The notes beneath the pieces are model-generated. The model did not search any database, was not told the DNA's origin, and was given only the letters and a program-made list of their open reading frames with translations. From assembly GCF_032341995.1 (NCBI RefSeq), contig NZ_CP135439.1, forward strand, positions 3,245,501 to 3,309,500: 64,000 bases of DNA, given 5' to 3'. This DNA is from Domibacillus sp. DTU_2020_1001157_1_SI_ALB_TIR_016 (lineage in GTDB: Bacteria > Bacillota > Bacilli > Bacillales > Domibacillaceae). Positions 1-7,954 of this stretch are shown piece after piece (the stretch's first letter is position 1; every line of letters begins with the position of its first letter). The position numbers and the translations under genes were made by a program.

Positions 1-1089
1 TTCTGGCACGGCAGCACGTCGGCTTTTAGAAGCAGCTAGATCCAGCACCCGGCCGTCCTTTATAATCGTTTCCGGCTCGAGTGTCTTCAAGCTGCCCGCG
101 ATCAAAATATCTGCTGTGTATCCAGGAGCAATGGCTCCTTTGTTTTTCAAGCCGTGGCATACCGCATTATTGATCGTCGCCATTTGAATGGCAATCAGTG
201 GATCGAGCCCATGCTCGATTGCCAGGCGTGCCGCAAAATTAACGGTTCCTTCTTCAGCCAGCTCATCCAAATGTTTATCATCTGTACAAAAAGAAAACCG
301 GCTGCTGTTTCGCTCATGAATAGCCGGCAGGAGGGCAAGCAGGTCTTTAGCAGCTGAACCTTCCCGTACAAGAACATGCATCCCCCGGCGTACACGCGCA
401 ACCGCCTCCTCTGCTGTTACGGCTTCGTGGTCGTTGCGGATGCCGGCTGTGCTATAAACGTTCAACGCTGCATCCGGCAGTCCCGCCGCATGACCGTCTA
501 CAGTTAAATTTGCTTCTGTTGTCATCTCAATTTTGGCAAGCATGCCTGTATCTCCATTTAAAACAGAAGGATAATCCATAACTTCTGCCAGGCCGATCAC
601 ATTTTTGTGAAGCAGGTATGGGCGCAGGTCATCCGCCGTTAACGTGGCACCGTTCTGCTCAAACGGGGTTGCCGGTACACAGGAAGGCAGCTTCATTAAA
701 ATATCAACATCCGTCCCGGCTGCATCCTCCAGCATAAAGTCGATGCCAACTCGTCCCGCCACATTGGCAATTTCATGTGGGTCTGTTACAACAGTCGTCA
801 CGCCGTGTTTAATAAGAGCCCGCGAAAACTCCGACGGTGTCACCATCGTTGATTCAATATGGATATGGCCATCGATAAAGCCCGGCATCACATACTTGCC
901 CGACGCATCTACGATCTTTTTTCCTTTTGGATACGTGCCGATGCCGACAATGCAGCCATCTTTGATCGCAACATCCGCTTGAAACGTTTCAAGTGAAAAA
1001 ACGTCTACCACTGTCCCGTTTCGAATAATAATATCCGCTTCCTCCGGGCGCTGTGCTGTTTCGATCAATCTTTTCAGTGCATTTGTCAT
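1..1089 (-). CDS. ade: Adenine deaminase, C-terminal part cut off by window edge
   Basis: The enzyme hydrolyses adenine to hypoxanthine and ammonia in purine salvage. The first 363 residues are visible. They show the amidohydrolase metal motif HIHIES, the DPHEIANVAG stretch typical of Ade, and NGATLTADDL further on. The ATG at 1089 follows a GGGGG-rich Shine-Dalgarno and gives the usual Ade start. The gene runs off the left edge, so the C-terminal third is missing here. It stands alone on the minus strand, behind a 44-bp palindrome at 1202-1245. The identification is firm from the motifs. Confidence 0.95.
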   Translation of the reverse strand, partial: MTNALKRLIETAQRPEEADIIIRNGTVVDVFSLETFQADVAIKDGCIVGIGTYPKGKKIVDASGKYVMPGFIDGHIHIESTMVTPSEFSRALIKHGVTTVVTDPHEIANVAGRVGIDFMLEDAAGTDVDILMKLPSCVPATPFEQNGATLTADDLRPYLLHKNVIGLAEVMDYPSVLNGDTGMLAKIEMTTEANLTVDGHAAGLPDAALNVYSTAGIRNDHEAVTAEEAVARVRRGMHVLVREGSAAKDLLALLPAIHERNSSRFSFCTDDKHLDELAEEGTVNFAARLAIEHGLDPLIAIQMATINNAVCHGLKNKGAIAPGYTADILIAGSLKTLEPETIIKDGRVLDLAASKSRRAAVPE

Positions 1090-1201
1090 GCCGCTTCCCC
1101 CTTTATTTTTTCTGCTCTGTCGGCATTTGTGAATTCTCTCACTAGTTTTTCATATTTTACTCGGAAAAAAATGTGGTTGCAAATGATTTTTTATTTTAAA
1201 A

Positions 1202-1245
1202 AAACAGGCTCTTTTTTGTCAGCGCTGACAAAAAAGAGCCTGTTT
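1202..1245. repeat. 44-bp perfect palindrome, probable two-way terminator
   Basis: The two 22-base arms are exact reverse complements with no spacer. Each arm consists of AAACAGGCTC, a T6 run and GTCAGC. Either strand would form the same hairpin, with the U-rich runs inside the stem. It lies between the tautomerase terminator and ade. It could stop transcription from both sides or be a protein site. The rest of the 1090-1396 gap shows no gene. Confidence 0.6.
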
Positions 1246-1355
1246 GTACTTCTTCTTATAATAAATGATTTTGTTTATTTATATACGGATCGGTCATTCC
1301 CGCCACTTCCGGCTCGATCCTCCAGAAAGGGCAAGACCCGCTTTTAAAAAGCACT

Positions 1356-1390
1356 TAAAAAATCCATTTCAGAAAGCATCTGAAATGGAT
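1356..1390 (-). terminator. Rho-independent terminator of the tautomerase gene
   Basis: A perfect 12-bp stem (ATCCATTTCAGA with its complement, 5-nt loop) is followed on the minus strand by six Ts, six bases after the tautomerase stop codon. Confidence 0.85.
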
Positions 1391-1396
1391 GGCAGG

Positions 1397-1786
1397 TTAA
1401 AGATCACCTGTTAAAAACTGCGCTTTACCAAATCCGAAGCTCCAATCGGCATCTCCATTGATGGAAAGAGAAATCATGACATCTTTTGGATCGATTCCGC
1501 AGCTTTCCTGCAATTCTTCCACAATATACTGATACAGCTTCTGTTTTTGTTCTTCTGTTCTTTGCTTGCTTACAATACTGATTACCACGACGTCTTTTGA
1601 GCGTTCAAACCCAAGTCCGGTGTCTTCAATAATCATTTCATGAGCCGGATGCTGGTGAACAATTTGATAGCGGTCACGTTCTGGTACTTGAAATGCTTTG
1701 AGCATCCCCCGGTGAGCCGCATCAAGCAGCCCTTTCAGCTCTTCTTCAGTTCTTCCTTCGATGACATCAAAACGAAGCAATGGCAT
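1397..1786 (-). CDS. Tautomerase family protein (4-oxalocrotonate tautomerase superfamily)
   Basis: This is a 129-residue protein beginning [13 protein letters not shown]. Processing of Met1 would expose Pro2, the catalytic general base of this superfamily. The length is that of the fused-repeat tautomerases (YusQ / malonate-semialdehyde-decarboxylase-like group) rather than the 60-residue 4-OT monomers. The substrate cannot be told from the sequence. The gene is monocistronic, with its own terminator and a GGAGGG Shine-Dalgarno upstream of the ATG. Confidence 0.8.
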   Translation of the reverse strand: MPLLRFDVIEGRTEEELKGLLDAAHRGMLKAFQVPERDRYQIVHQHPAHEMIIEDTGLGFERSKDVVVISIVSKQRTEEQKQKLYQYIVEELQESCGIDPKDVMISLSINGDADWSFGFGKAQFLTGDL

Positions 1787-1992
1787 AGCAGAGTCCCTCC
1801 AATTCTTATGTACACTTTCACTCTATCATGGTTACCATTCTTTCACAATGTTCATACAATTCTAATTAATTTATTACTTGTTTATGCAAGTGATTTTTTT
1901 CCTATTTTTGCGACTTAAGGATTTTGGAGCAGGAAAGGAGGGTACGACAAATAAAGACACAACATTCTATGATGCTGAAGGAGGATTTTTTT

Positions 1993-2832
1993 ATGTTCCG
2001 TCACCAGAAAGAATTACAGTTTGAAGTAAAAGTAGAACGTCCAGACCCGCTGCTTGCCCGCCAGATTCAAGAAGTGCTCGGCGGCCAGTTTGGTGAAATG
2101 ACCGTCATGATGCAATATTTGTTCCAGGGCTTTAACTGCCGGGGAGAAGAAAAGTATAAGGATATGCTGATGGATATCGGTACAGAGGAAATTGGGCATG
2201 TGGAAATGCTTTGCGCCCTGATCAGCCAGCTTCTAGATGGAGCATCGCCAGAGGCACAGGCCGAAGCAGCGGAAGACCCCGCCATCGCTGCCATTATGGG
2301 CGGTATTAATCCGCAGCACTTGCTTGTGAGCGGACTTGGCGGCCTGCCAACTAATTCAAACGGTGTGCCGTGGAACGGAAACTATATTGTAGCGAGCGGC
2401 AACCTGCTTGCTGATATGCGCTCCAATCTGCACGCTGAATCTCAAGGACGCCTGCAGGTTGCACGCCTTTACCATATGACAAAAGACGAAGGCGTCCGGG
2501 CTGTATTCCGTAAAATGCTTGCCCGTGACCGCTATCACCAATATCAATGGATGGAAGCCATTGCGGAGCTGGAAGAAAAAAACGGCGTAGCCGTGCCAGC
2601 CTCCTTCCCTCCAGAAGCAGAGCTGGAAGCACAGCCGCACGCGTTTGAGTTCTGGGATCTTTCAGAAGGGTCGGAATCTGCTGAAGGACGCTGGGCAAAA
2701 GGCAGTGCACCAGATGGAACCGGTGACTATGTCTATTTAAAAGATCCAGCGCCGCAAGGTCAAAAACCGATGCCGGCTGTTCCTCCGACTGCAATTCACC
2801 ATGATTTAGACGGAAAAGCAACTGATAAATAA
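1993..2832 (+). CDS. Manganese catalase (spore-associated type)
   Basis: This 279-residue protein is of the ferritin-like dimanganese catalase family, which disproportionates hydrogen peroxide. The helix segments carry the expected Glu/His ligands (GGQFGEMTVMMQYLFQ, GTEEIGHVEMLC). The longer reading frame opens at 1924, but the GAAGGAGG Shine-Dalgarno at 1977-1984 points to the ATG at 1993, and MFRHQKELQFEVKVERPDPLL matches the family N-terminus. The length resembles B. subtilis YdbD/YjqC and exceeds CotJC. Two CotF-like genes follow at once, suggesting a spore-coat or spore-surface enzyme. Confidence 0.9.
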   Translation: MFRHQKELQFEVKVERPDPLLARQIQEVLGGQFGEMTVMMQYLFQGFNCRGEEKYKDMLMDIGTEEIGHVEMLCALISQLLDGASPEAQAEAAEDPAIAAIMGGINPQHLLVSGLGGLPTNSNGVPWNGNYIVASGNLLADMRSNLHAESQGRLQVARLYHMTKDEGVRAVFRKMLARDRYHQYQWMEAIAELEEKNGVAVPASFPPEAELEAQPHAFEFWDLSEGSESAEGRWAKGSAPDGTGDYVYLKDPAPQGQKPMPAVPPTAIHHDLDGKATDK

Positions 2833-2847
2833 AAAGGAGTGATGAGC

Positions 2848-3066
2848 ATGGCCAAATCGTTAGCAATGCATGAGAAGCTGGAAGTTCATGAAGTTCTTTT
2901 ATTTAAAACAGCCTGCTTGACAAAAAGCACCGCCATGCTTGACCTTGTCAAGGATTCAATTCTAAAAAAATTGCTGAAGGAAGATATTAAGCTTTCTAAA
3001 AAAGCGATTAAAGATTTACAATCTGTGCTCGAAGACGACCAAAAACAAACAGCGAAAGGCAGGTAA
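2848..3066 (+). CDS. Small CotF-like spore coat partner protein
   Basis: This is a 72-residue, lysine-rich helical protein. GTG 2839, ATG 2842 and ATG 2848 are all possible starts. GGAG at 2836-2839 fits ATG 2848 best. The segment beginning HEKLEVHEVLLFKTACLTKS resembles the short proteins that accompany CotF-domain coat proteins in Bacillus. It lies between the Mn catalase and a full Coat_F protein with gaps of 15 and 6 bases, so a single operon is likely. The coat role is inferred from family and neighbours. Confidence 0.65.
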   Translation: MAKSLAMHEKLEVHEVLLFKTACLTKSTAMLDLVKDSILKKLLKEDIKLSKKAIKDLQSVLEDDQKQTAKGR

Positions 3067-3072
3067 GCATGG

Positions 3073-3417
3073 ATGGCAAAAAAAAGTGAAAAAGATGTAG
3101 TACTCGACGACCTGGCCATCGCGACTGATTTTCTTATTACGGCTAAAGCCGGTGTGCGAAACTTAGCCGTAGCCATTACAGAAACGGCTACGCCAGAAGT
3201 GAAGCAGCTGCTGCGTCGAGAACTTGATAATGCAATTGATCTGCATGATAAAATGGCCCAGTATATGATTGATAATGAAATGTATCACGCGTATGACATA
3301 GAAGAGCAGGTCACACACGATATTGAGAAAGCAGACAAAGCACTGTCTATTGCTCCTTCCGCTAAATCATCCAGCGGAGGCAAAAGCAGTTCTGCTAAAA
3401 AGTCAAAAAGCAAATAA
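3073..3417 (+). CDS. Spore coat protein, CotF domain
   Basis: The protein has 114 residues. Residues about 10-85 match the Coat_F domain pattern: an LLxAKAGVRN-like stretch, AITETATPEVKQLL, and DLHDKMAQYMIDNEMYHA. The last 25 residues are a low-complexity Ser/Lys/Gly tail that may be processed or cross-linked in the coat. It is the third gene of the catalase operon and ends just before a two-way terminator. Confidence 0.85.
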   Translation: MAKKSEKDVVLDDLAIATDFLITAKAGVRNLAVAITETATPEVKQLLRRELDNAIDLHDKMAQYMIDNEMYHAYDIEEQVTHDIEKADKALSIAPSAKSSSGGKSSSAKKSKSK

Positions 3418-3446
3418 AAAAGCATCCGGTGAAAGCCGGATGCTTT
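3418..3446. terminator. Bidirectional terminator
   Basis: The AGCATCCGG stem and its complement are flanked by A-runs on the left and T-runs on the right. It can end the catalase operon on plus and the small gene at 3450-3596 on minus. Confidence 0.85.
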
Positions 3447-3449
3447 TTT

Positions 3450-3596
3450 CTATAAAATAAGCGCGATCGCTTTTTGAAGCAATTCAATGTCTTTGGCAAT
3501 TTGTTTTTTAATAGCGCCGTTGTGGCAGCGTGCATAGTCCATGTACAACAACGTGAGCTCCTGCTTAAAAATACACCGATCTGCTGCTATTCCCAT
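3450..3596 (-). CDS. Small hypothetical protein, 48 residues
   Basis: An ATG at 3596 is preceded by AAAGGAAGTG at a good distance. The frame ends TAG right at the shared terminator. The product is probably a short two-helix soluble protein; the middle reads FKQELTLLYMDYARCHNGA. I do not recognise the family. It lacks the Spo0E-like SQELD motif. The good start site and the fitting terminator argue that it is real. Confidence 0.5.
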   Translation of the reverse strand: MGIAADRCIFKQELTLLYMDYARCHNGAIKKQIAKDIELLQKAIALIL

Positions 3597-3764
3597 GGCT
3601 GTCACTTCCTTTGCATGACTTTTCTTTTTAGCCTTTTAGTAATAATTACCCAATCGAAAGGAAAATATTCACCGTCATGTAAAGTTTTTAAACTCTGTAT
3701 TTTCAAAACACTTCAACAAAAATCGTTGAATAAAGGGCTTTTTCTCTTTTATACAAAGCCGTTT

Positions 3765-3893
3765 TTAATTCCACCAGCGCACAAGAGCCCGGATCCCATA
3801 TATAACGAGTTCCCCGCCAGAAGTAATGAGTTCAAGCAAAACATGGGCTGTATCCCACTTATCTTTACGCTTTTTTTCTGCTTTTTTATTCAT
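3765..3893 (-). CDS. Small hypothetical protein, 42 residues
   Basis: The short frame begins MNKKAEKKRKDKWDTA and continues with an amphipathic or membrane-seeking helix (LLELITSGGELVIYGIRAL) ending in WWN. AAGGCGGGAGG lies just upstream of the ATG. The basic head plus hydrophobic helix is typical of small membrane-attached Bacillus proteins. No function is recognised. Between this frame and the MFS start at 4011 I see only the MFS leader. Confidence 0.4.
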   Translation of the reverse strand: MNKKAEKKRKDKWDTAHVLLELITSGGELVIYGIRALVRWWN

Positions 3894-4010
3894 TGCCTCC
3901 CGCCTTCATTTATTTTTTTATACGTTCCATTGGCGGAGTCTGTTTCATTTTCTTTTTGTTCCTGGCCCATGCTATAGTAAAATGAGCGATTGATCGAACG
4001 GAGGCGGCCG

Positions 4011-5162
4011 ATGATGCGGGCGTTTGTTTATCTTATTGTCTTCTTTTCTTTTTTTGACCTTTTTGCCCAGCTGCCTATTATGAGTCCGCTTGCCGAATCA
4101 CTCGGTGCGGCGCCCTTCTTAATAGGACTGACTGTTGGCATGTATTCTTTTTCTAATACAATCGGCAATATACTGTCCGGCTTTTGGACGGACAAGCTCG
4201 GGCCTTTTACCGTTTTGGTTATCGGCCTGCTGTCGACCGGTGCAGCCTTGTTTTTTTATGGGGCAGCTGTAAACGCATGGACACTGCTTTTCATTCGTTT
4301 TGTTCATGGCCTGGCTGCCGGGTTCATTACGCCAGCCGCTTTTACTTATTTGGCTAATCATACGGCAAATGAAAAAAAAGGCCAGGGCGCTGCTGTTTCC
4401 GGTGCTTTTATCGGCATAGCGGCCATTGCCGGTCCAGCTTTCAGCGGCATTTTAGCCAGCCGCACAAGTGAAATATATGTGTTGACCGTCATAGGGGTGA
4501 TAATGGCGGTACTTGGGAGCACAGCCATGGTGATGCTGAAAAAAAAGCGGCCCGCTGTTCCTCATTCACCTCAAACAGCGAGCGTTCCGCTTCTTGTCCT
4601 TTTCAGAAGCCCCCTTGTACGCAAAGCATTTATCGGCGCTTTTCTGCTTATGTTTTCCCAAGGGGTGCTTGCTTATATGCTGCCGCTTAAAGTAGAACGG
4701 CTTGGCTATGGAGCGCAGACAAGCGGCCTGCTCCTCAGCACGTTTGGATTAACAGCCATTGTTGTTTTTCTTTCTCCGGTTAATCGGCTGTTTGACCGGC
4801 TAAGGCCGGAAAAAACGTTTCCGTTCGGAGCGGCCATGATGGGCGTGAGCCTTCTGCTTATCAGCCAGGCGGAAGTGCCTGTCCTTCTTCATAGCATAAT
4901 GGCCATATATGGAGTCGGCTTCGCTTTTTTATTTCCTTCGATTAATTCCCTGCTTGTGGACGCTGTCACAGTGGAAAGCAGGGGCAGGGCGTACGGCTGC
5001 TTTTATGCTTTTTTCTCACTTGGCGTGGTGGCAGGTTCTTCCGTAACCGGCGCTCTTGCTCTTTCCCCGCTGCAAGGCTTCATAGGGACCGGCTTTCTTC
5101 TTGTAGCAGCAGGCGTGTTCGTGTTTAGCCAATCACTCAAAAAACCGTCCAGCAGCTCTTAA
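4011..5162 (+). CDS. MFS drug/metabolite efflux transporter
   Basis: A 383-residue major facilitator protein with about 12 hydrophobic segments. The loop 2-3 signature reads GFWTDKLGP. An in-frame TTG lies at 3990, but GGAGG at 4000-4004 selects ATG 4011. The C-terminal half (GFAFLFPSINSLL, ESRGRAYGCFYAFFSLG) is of the drug:H+ antiporter type. The substrate is unknown. It is monocistronic, and its terminator overlaps the stop codon. Confidence 0.8.
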   Translation: MMRAFVYLIVFFSFFDLFAQLPIMSPLAESLGAAPFLIGLTVGMYSFSNTIGNILSGFWTDKLGPFTVLVIGLLSTGAALFFYGAAVNAWTLLFIRFVHGLAAGFITPAAFTYLANHTANEKKGQGAAVSGAFIGIAAIAGPAFSGILASRTSEIYVLTVIGVIMAVLGSTAMVMLKKKRPAVPHSPQTASVPLLVLFRSPLVRKAFIGAFLLMFSQGVLAYMLPLKVERLGYGAQTSGLLLSTFGLTAIVVFLSPVNRLFDRLRPEKTFPFGAAMMGVSLLLISQAEVPVLLHSIMAIYGVGFAFLFPSINSLLVDAVTVESRGRAYGCFYAFFSLGVVAGSSVTGALALSPLQGFIGTGFLLVAAGVFVFSQSLKKPSSSS

Positions 5163-5180
5163 TCTGGACGGTTTTTCTTT
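5139..5180. terminator. Terminator shared by the MFS and EAL genes
   Basis: ACCGTCCAG pairs with CTGGACGGT, with A-run and T-run flanks on either side. The stop codon of the plus gene lies in the loop. Confidence 0.8.
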
Positions 5181-6142
5181 TAACCCGCTGCAGGTTCTGC
5201 AGAGGGCTTTCCAAAGTAATATCCTTGCACAAGCGGGATGCCTGCCGCAAGACAATACTCATATTCTTCTTTGCGCTCAATGCCTTCTGCGAGTGTTTTA
5301 ATTCCCAGATTTGACGCCGTTTTCAGCGCTCTTTCAATAAATAATTGTTTATCCCCGTCCTGATCACAAAATGAGACATACGAACGGTCAATTTTAATGT
5401 AGTCCGGCCTTAGCTTCTCAAGCATTTCAATCGTAGAAAAACCGGCCCCGACGTCGTCAAGCGCTACTTTAATGCCTTCTTGCTTATAAACATTCAGCAC
5501 TTTTCTTAGGTGCTCAATATCTTCTATCTTCTCCGTTTCAACCACTTCAAACACAAGATCGCCAGGATTTACATTGTATTTTTCGATAATCCGAAACGTA
5601 TGCTGCAGGCAGAATTCCGGATTGTAAATGGTGGAAGGCAAAAAGTTAATAAAGCTTTTCTGTCCATTTCGGATGTATTTTTTACGGGCAATGATGGCAC
5701 TTTCTCTTGCCTGCTTATCCAAGTAGGAGTGCATGCCCAGCTTTTGAGCGGCAGCAAACAGACGGCCCGGCGGGATTGCAGCTTCTTTGTTTGTCCGCAG
5801 AAGCGATTCATATCCGTATATGCTGCCGGTGCCTGCGTCAACAATCGGCTGGAGAAAGCTGACAAATTGCCCTTTTTCAATGACACGGATCACTTCCTGG
5901 TGAGAAAACCATTCTGCCACTTCTCTAATGGGTGCGGTGCGAAGCGGCGCCTCGTCATCCGGGCGCCCGATCCCGCCTATTAACGTCCCTTCCTGCTTCT
6001 CCTGAACAGTTTGAAGCTTTTTCTCCGCTTCTTTCATCGTTTGAAAATCGACAAATGACCAATCTTTCTCATTTGAAATAAACAGGCGGCCCGGTTCATA
6101 AAATCGAATGGGAACCCGGCATTCAATACAGCTTTCCGGCAT
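5180..6142 (-). CDS. EAL-domain cyclic-di-GMP phosphodiesterase
   Basis: A 320-residue cytoplasmic protein. Residues about 1-85 form an N-terminal region with a CIEC motif. Residues about 88-315 form an EAL domain. The catalytic residues are present: Glu112 in YGYESLLR, Asn in INFLPS, Glu in FEVVETE, the Asp pair in LDDVGAGFS, Lys in YIKIDR, Glu in AEGIE and Gln in QGYYFG. Hydrolysis of c-di-GMP to pGpG is therefore likely. AAGGAG supports the ATG at 6142 rather than the longer frame. No GGDEF or transmembrane segment is seen. A c-di-GMP riboswitch lies elsewhere in the window, at 38.2 kb. Confidence 0.88.
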   Translation of the reverse strand: MPESCIECRVPIRFYEPGRLFISNEKDWSFVDFQTMKEAEKKLQTVQEKQEGTLIGGIGRPDDEAPLRTAPIREVAEWFSHQEVIRVIEKGQFVSFLQPIVDAGTGSIYGYESLLRTNKEAAIPPGRLFAAAQKLGMHSYLDKQARESAIIARKKYIRNGQKSFINFLPSTIYNPEFCLQHTFRIIEKYNVNPGDLVFEVVETEKIEDIEHLRKVLNVYKQEGIKVALDDVGAGFSTIEMLEKLRPDYIKIDRSYVSFCDQDGDKQLFIERALKTASNLGIKTLAEGIERKEEYEYCLAAGIPLVQGYYFGKPSAEPAAG

Positions 6143-6360
6143 GTGTATATACTCCTTTTTATTAAAAATAAACACTAAAAATAGCGAATATTACTTAAGT
6201 CCCCTTTTTGGATACCTTATAAACTTTACCGGAAAAATAATGAGTATTTTTTAATTAAACTTTTGTCCTGAATCACCTCCATTTTGGTCTATAGTTTGAA
6301 GAGGGGAAAAATCGGTTAGACTAATAAGAGCAGACTGCTTAAATGAGGAGGAATTTAATC

Positions 6361-6753
6361 ATGACAGCAATCGTTTTATTCGACGGGGATTGTAATTTTT
6401 GCGATGCTAGCGTTCAATTTATTATACAGCGTGATTCGAAAGGCTATTTTAATTACGCATCGCTTCAAAGCGATGTCGGCCAAAAGCTGCTAAAAGAGCA
6501 CAATATACCGGAAAACCTTGATAGTTTTGTGCTTGTAGAAGATGGACAGGCTTATATTAAATCAACTGCTGCTTTAAGGGTAGCACGCCGCCTGGATGGA
6601 GCATGGAAATTGCTTTATGCGCTGGTAGCCGTTCCAGCACCGCTTCGTAATCTCGTATATGATTATGTGGCGGCAAACCGGTACAAATGGTTTGGCAAAA
6701 AAAGCGACCACTGTATGCTTCCATCACCGGAAGTACGCCAGCGCTTTTTATAA
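6361..6753 (+). CDS. DCC-family thiol-disulfide oxidoreductase (YuxK-like)
   Basis: A 130-residue protein of the DUF393 family. The defining motif FDGDCNFC puts the redox cysteines at residues 11 and 14. The upstream in-frame ATG at 6343 is itself part of the AGGAGG ribosome site, so ATG 6361 is the start. The physiological partner is unknown. The stop codon runs directly into the A-tract of its terminator, which is split by a repeat element (next entry). Confidence 0.85.
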   Translation: MTAIVLFDGDCNFCDASVQFIIQRDSKGYFNYASLQSDVGQKLLKEHNIPENLDSFVLVEDGQAYIKSTAALRVARRLDGAWKLLYALVAVPAPLRNLVYDYVAANRYKWFGKKSDHCMLPSPEVRQRFL

Positions 6754-6755
6754 AA

Positions 6756-7246
6756 AAAGAACCTGCCTGAGCAGGTTCTCTCAATGTGTAGACAAAGTCT
6801 TTCGCTTTTAAAAAAGAGCCGATAAGTGGAGCCTGCCGGACTTCGCGCACCTTAGGGCAGTGTGGGAGCCTCCTCGGCTGTGCCTGCGGGGTCTCCCGAC
6901 TCACCGTACTTCCCGCAGGAGTCTTCGTCCGGCAGGCTTCACTAAATGGTGTTGAAGAGCAATAAACAAAGACTGAATAAACGTTTTCTCTTTTTTAAAC
7001 AGAAAGATACGACCTTGTTAGCTTTATACAATCTTGTCGCAAGCCACTGGCGGCGGGAAGGCAGCGCAGACTCCTATGGGACGAGCGGGCATCTGAGACC
7101 GGTGGAGCCGCCAGGCGAAGTCGGGCTCAGCGCCTGCCCCATGGAAAGCGGAGCTGTCTGGACGCCGCCGATCCATCCCATTCATAGGCCCAGTCATCCC
7201 TATAATTTGTCTACAGTCTGAAAGAACCTGCCTGAGCAGGTTCTTT
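6756..7246 (+). mobile_element. Terminator-targeting repeat, copy 1 (439 bp plus 26-bp duplications)
   Basis: The element spans 6782-7220. It begins CAATGTGTAGACAAA and ends TTTGTCTACAGTCTG, imperfect inverted ends. A 26-bp direct repeat holding the complete terminator hairpin (AGAACCTGC/GCAGGTTCT) flanks it at 6756-6781 and 7221-7246, with one mismatch. The A-tract remains only on the outer left and the T-tract only on the outer right, as expected if one terminator was duplicated. There are two GC-rich modules inside: 6825-6942, bounded by inverted GCCTGCCGGAC/GTCCGGCAGGC, and a core about 7050-7180. No credible reading frame. The transposase is not in this window. Confidence 0.8.
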
Positions 7247-7405
7247 TTTTTATGGACAGAAAACCTGCCAAACGGGTGTATTCTTTTTTCTCGTTCCACT
7301 ATGATAGAAGCTGGCGATCGGTCTTTTTCTGCTTAAAAGTTTATACACATAAACAGATCGTGATACACTAAACGCGCACTACTTTTATAATGGAGCTGAC
7401 ACAGT

Positions 7406-7882
7406 ATGTTATCAAAATACAGCATTCCCGACTTGAATATTGACGAAATAGACAAACGTATTTTGTCTATTCTGCATGAAAACAGCCGCATTTCCTACAC
7501 GGATATCGCAAAGCAAGTGGACCTCTCCCGTGTTGCTGTTCAAGCCAGAATTAATAACTTAATGGAGCAGGGTGTCATTGAAAAATTCACAACCGTCATT
7601 AATCCGGCAAAGATCGGTATGCACGTATCTGCTTTTTTCAATGTAGAAGTAGAGCCTCAATTTTTAGAAAAAGTGGCTGACCACCTTCAAAATGAACCGG
7701 CTGTGACAAGCTTGTATCATATGACCGGTCCCAGCAAGCTTCATATGCACGGGATTTTTACAGACAATCAGGAGATGGAGCGCTTTTTAGCAGAAAAGCT
7801 GTATCCGCTTCAGGGCGTCGTAAGTGTTGACTGCCAGATTTTAATTAAACGGTACAAAAGCCGAATGGGCATGAAACTGTAA
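7406..7882 (+). CDS. Lrp/AsnC-family regulator next to chromate transporter (YwrC-like)
   Basis: A 158-residue protein with an N-terminal helix-turn-helix ([20 protein letters not shown], then [12 protein letters not shown]) and a C-terminal RAM-like ligand/oligomerisation domain. In B. subtilis the Lrp-type gene ywrC sits beside the split chromate transporter genes ywrB/ywrA. The same trio occurs here, with an MFS gene between on the opposite strand. It likely controls the transporter pair at 9416-10512. Confidence 0.8.
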   Translation: MLSKYSIPDLNIDEIDKRILSILHENSRISYTDIAKQVDLSRVAVQARINNLMEQGVIEKFTTVINPAKIGMHVSAFFNVEVEPQFLEKVADHLQNEPAVTSLYHMTGPSKLHMHGIFTDNQEMERFLAEKLYPLQGVVSVDCQILIKRYKSRMGMKL

Positions 7883-7907
7883 TCACATAGCAAACGATTT
7901 TCACATA

Positions 7908-7940
7908 TGAAAAAGAGGCTGCTGGGCAGCCTCTTTTTTT
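7908..7940. terminator. Bidirectional terminator
   Basis: AGAGGCTGC pairs with GCAGCCTCT, with A and T flanks, between the convergent Lrp and MFS genes. Confidence 0.85.
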
Positions 7941-7954
7941 GTTGTCTCCTTTCT

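Noticed and set aside
3474..3977. 167-codon open frame on plus
   Set aside because: Cys/Phe-rich antisense text with no ribosome site, covering the better minus-strand small genes.
6946..7221. 91-codon open frame inside repeat copy 1
   Set aside because: It runs across the element and its core without a ribosome site; the same frame is broken in the other copies.
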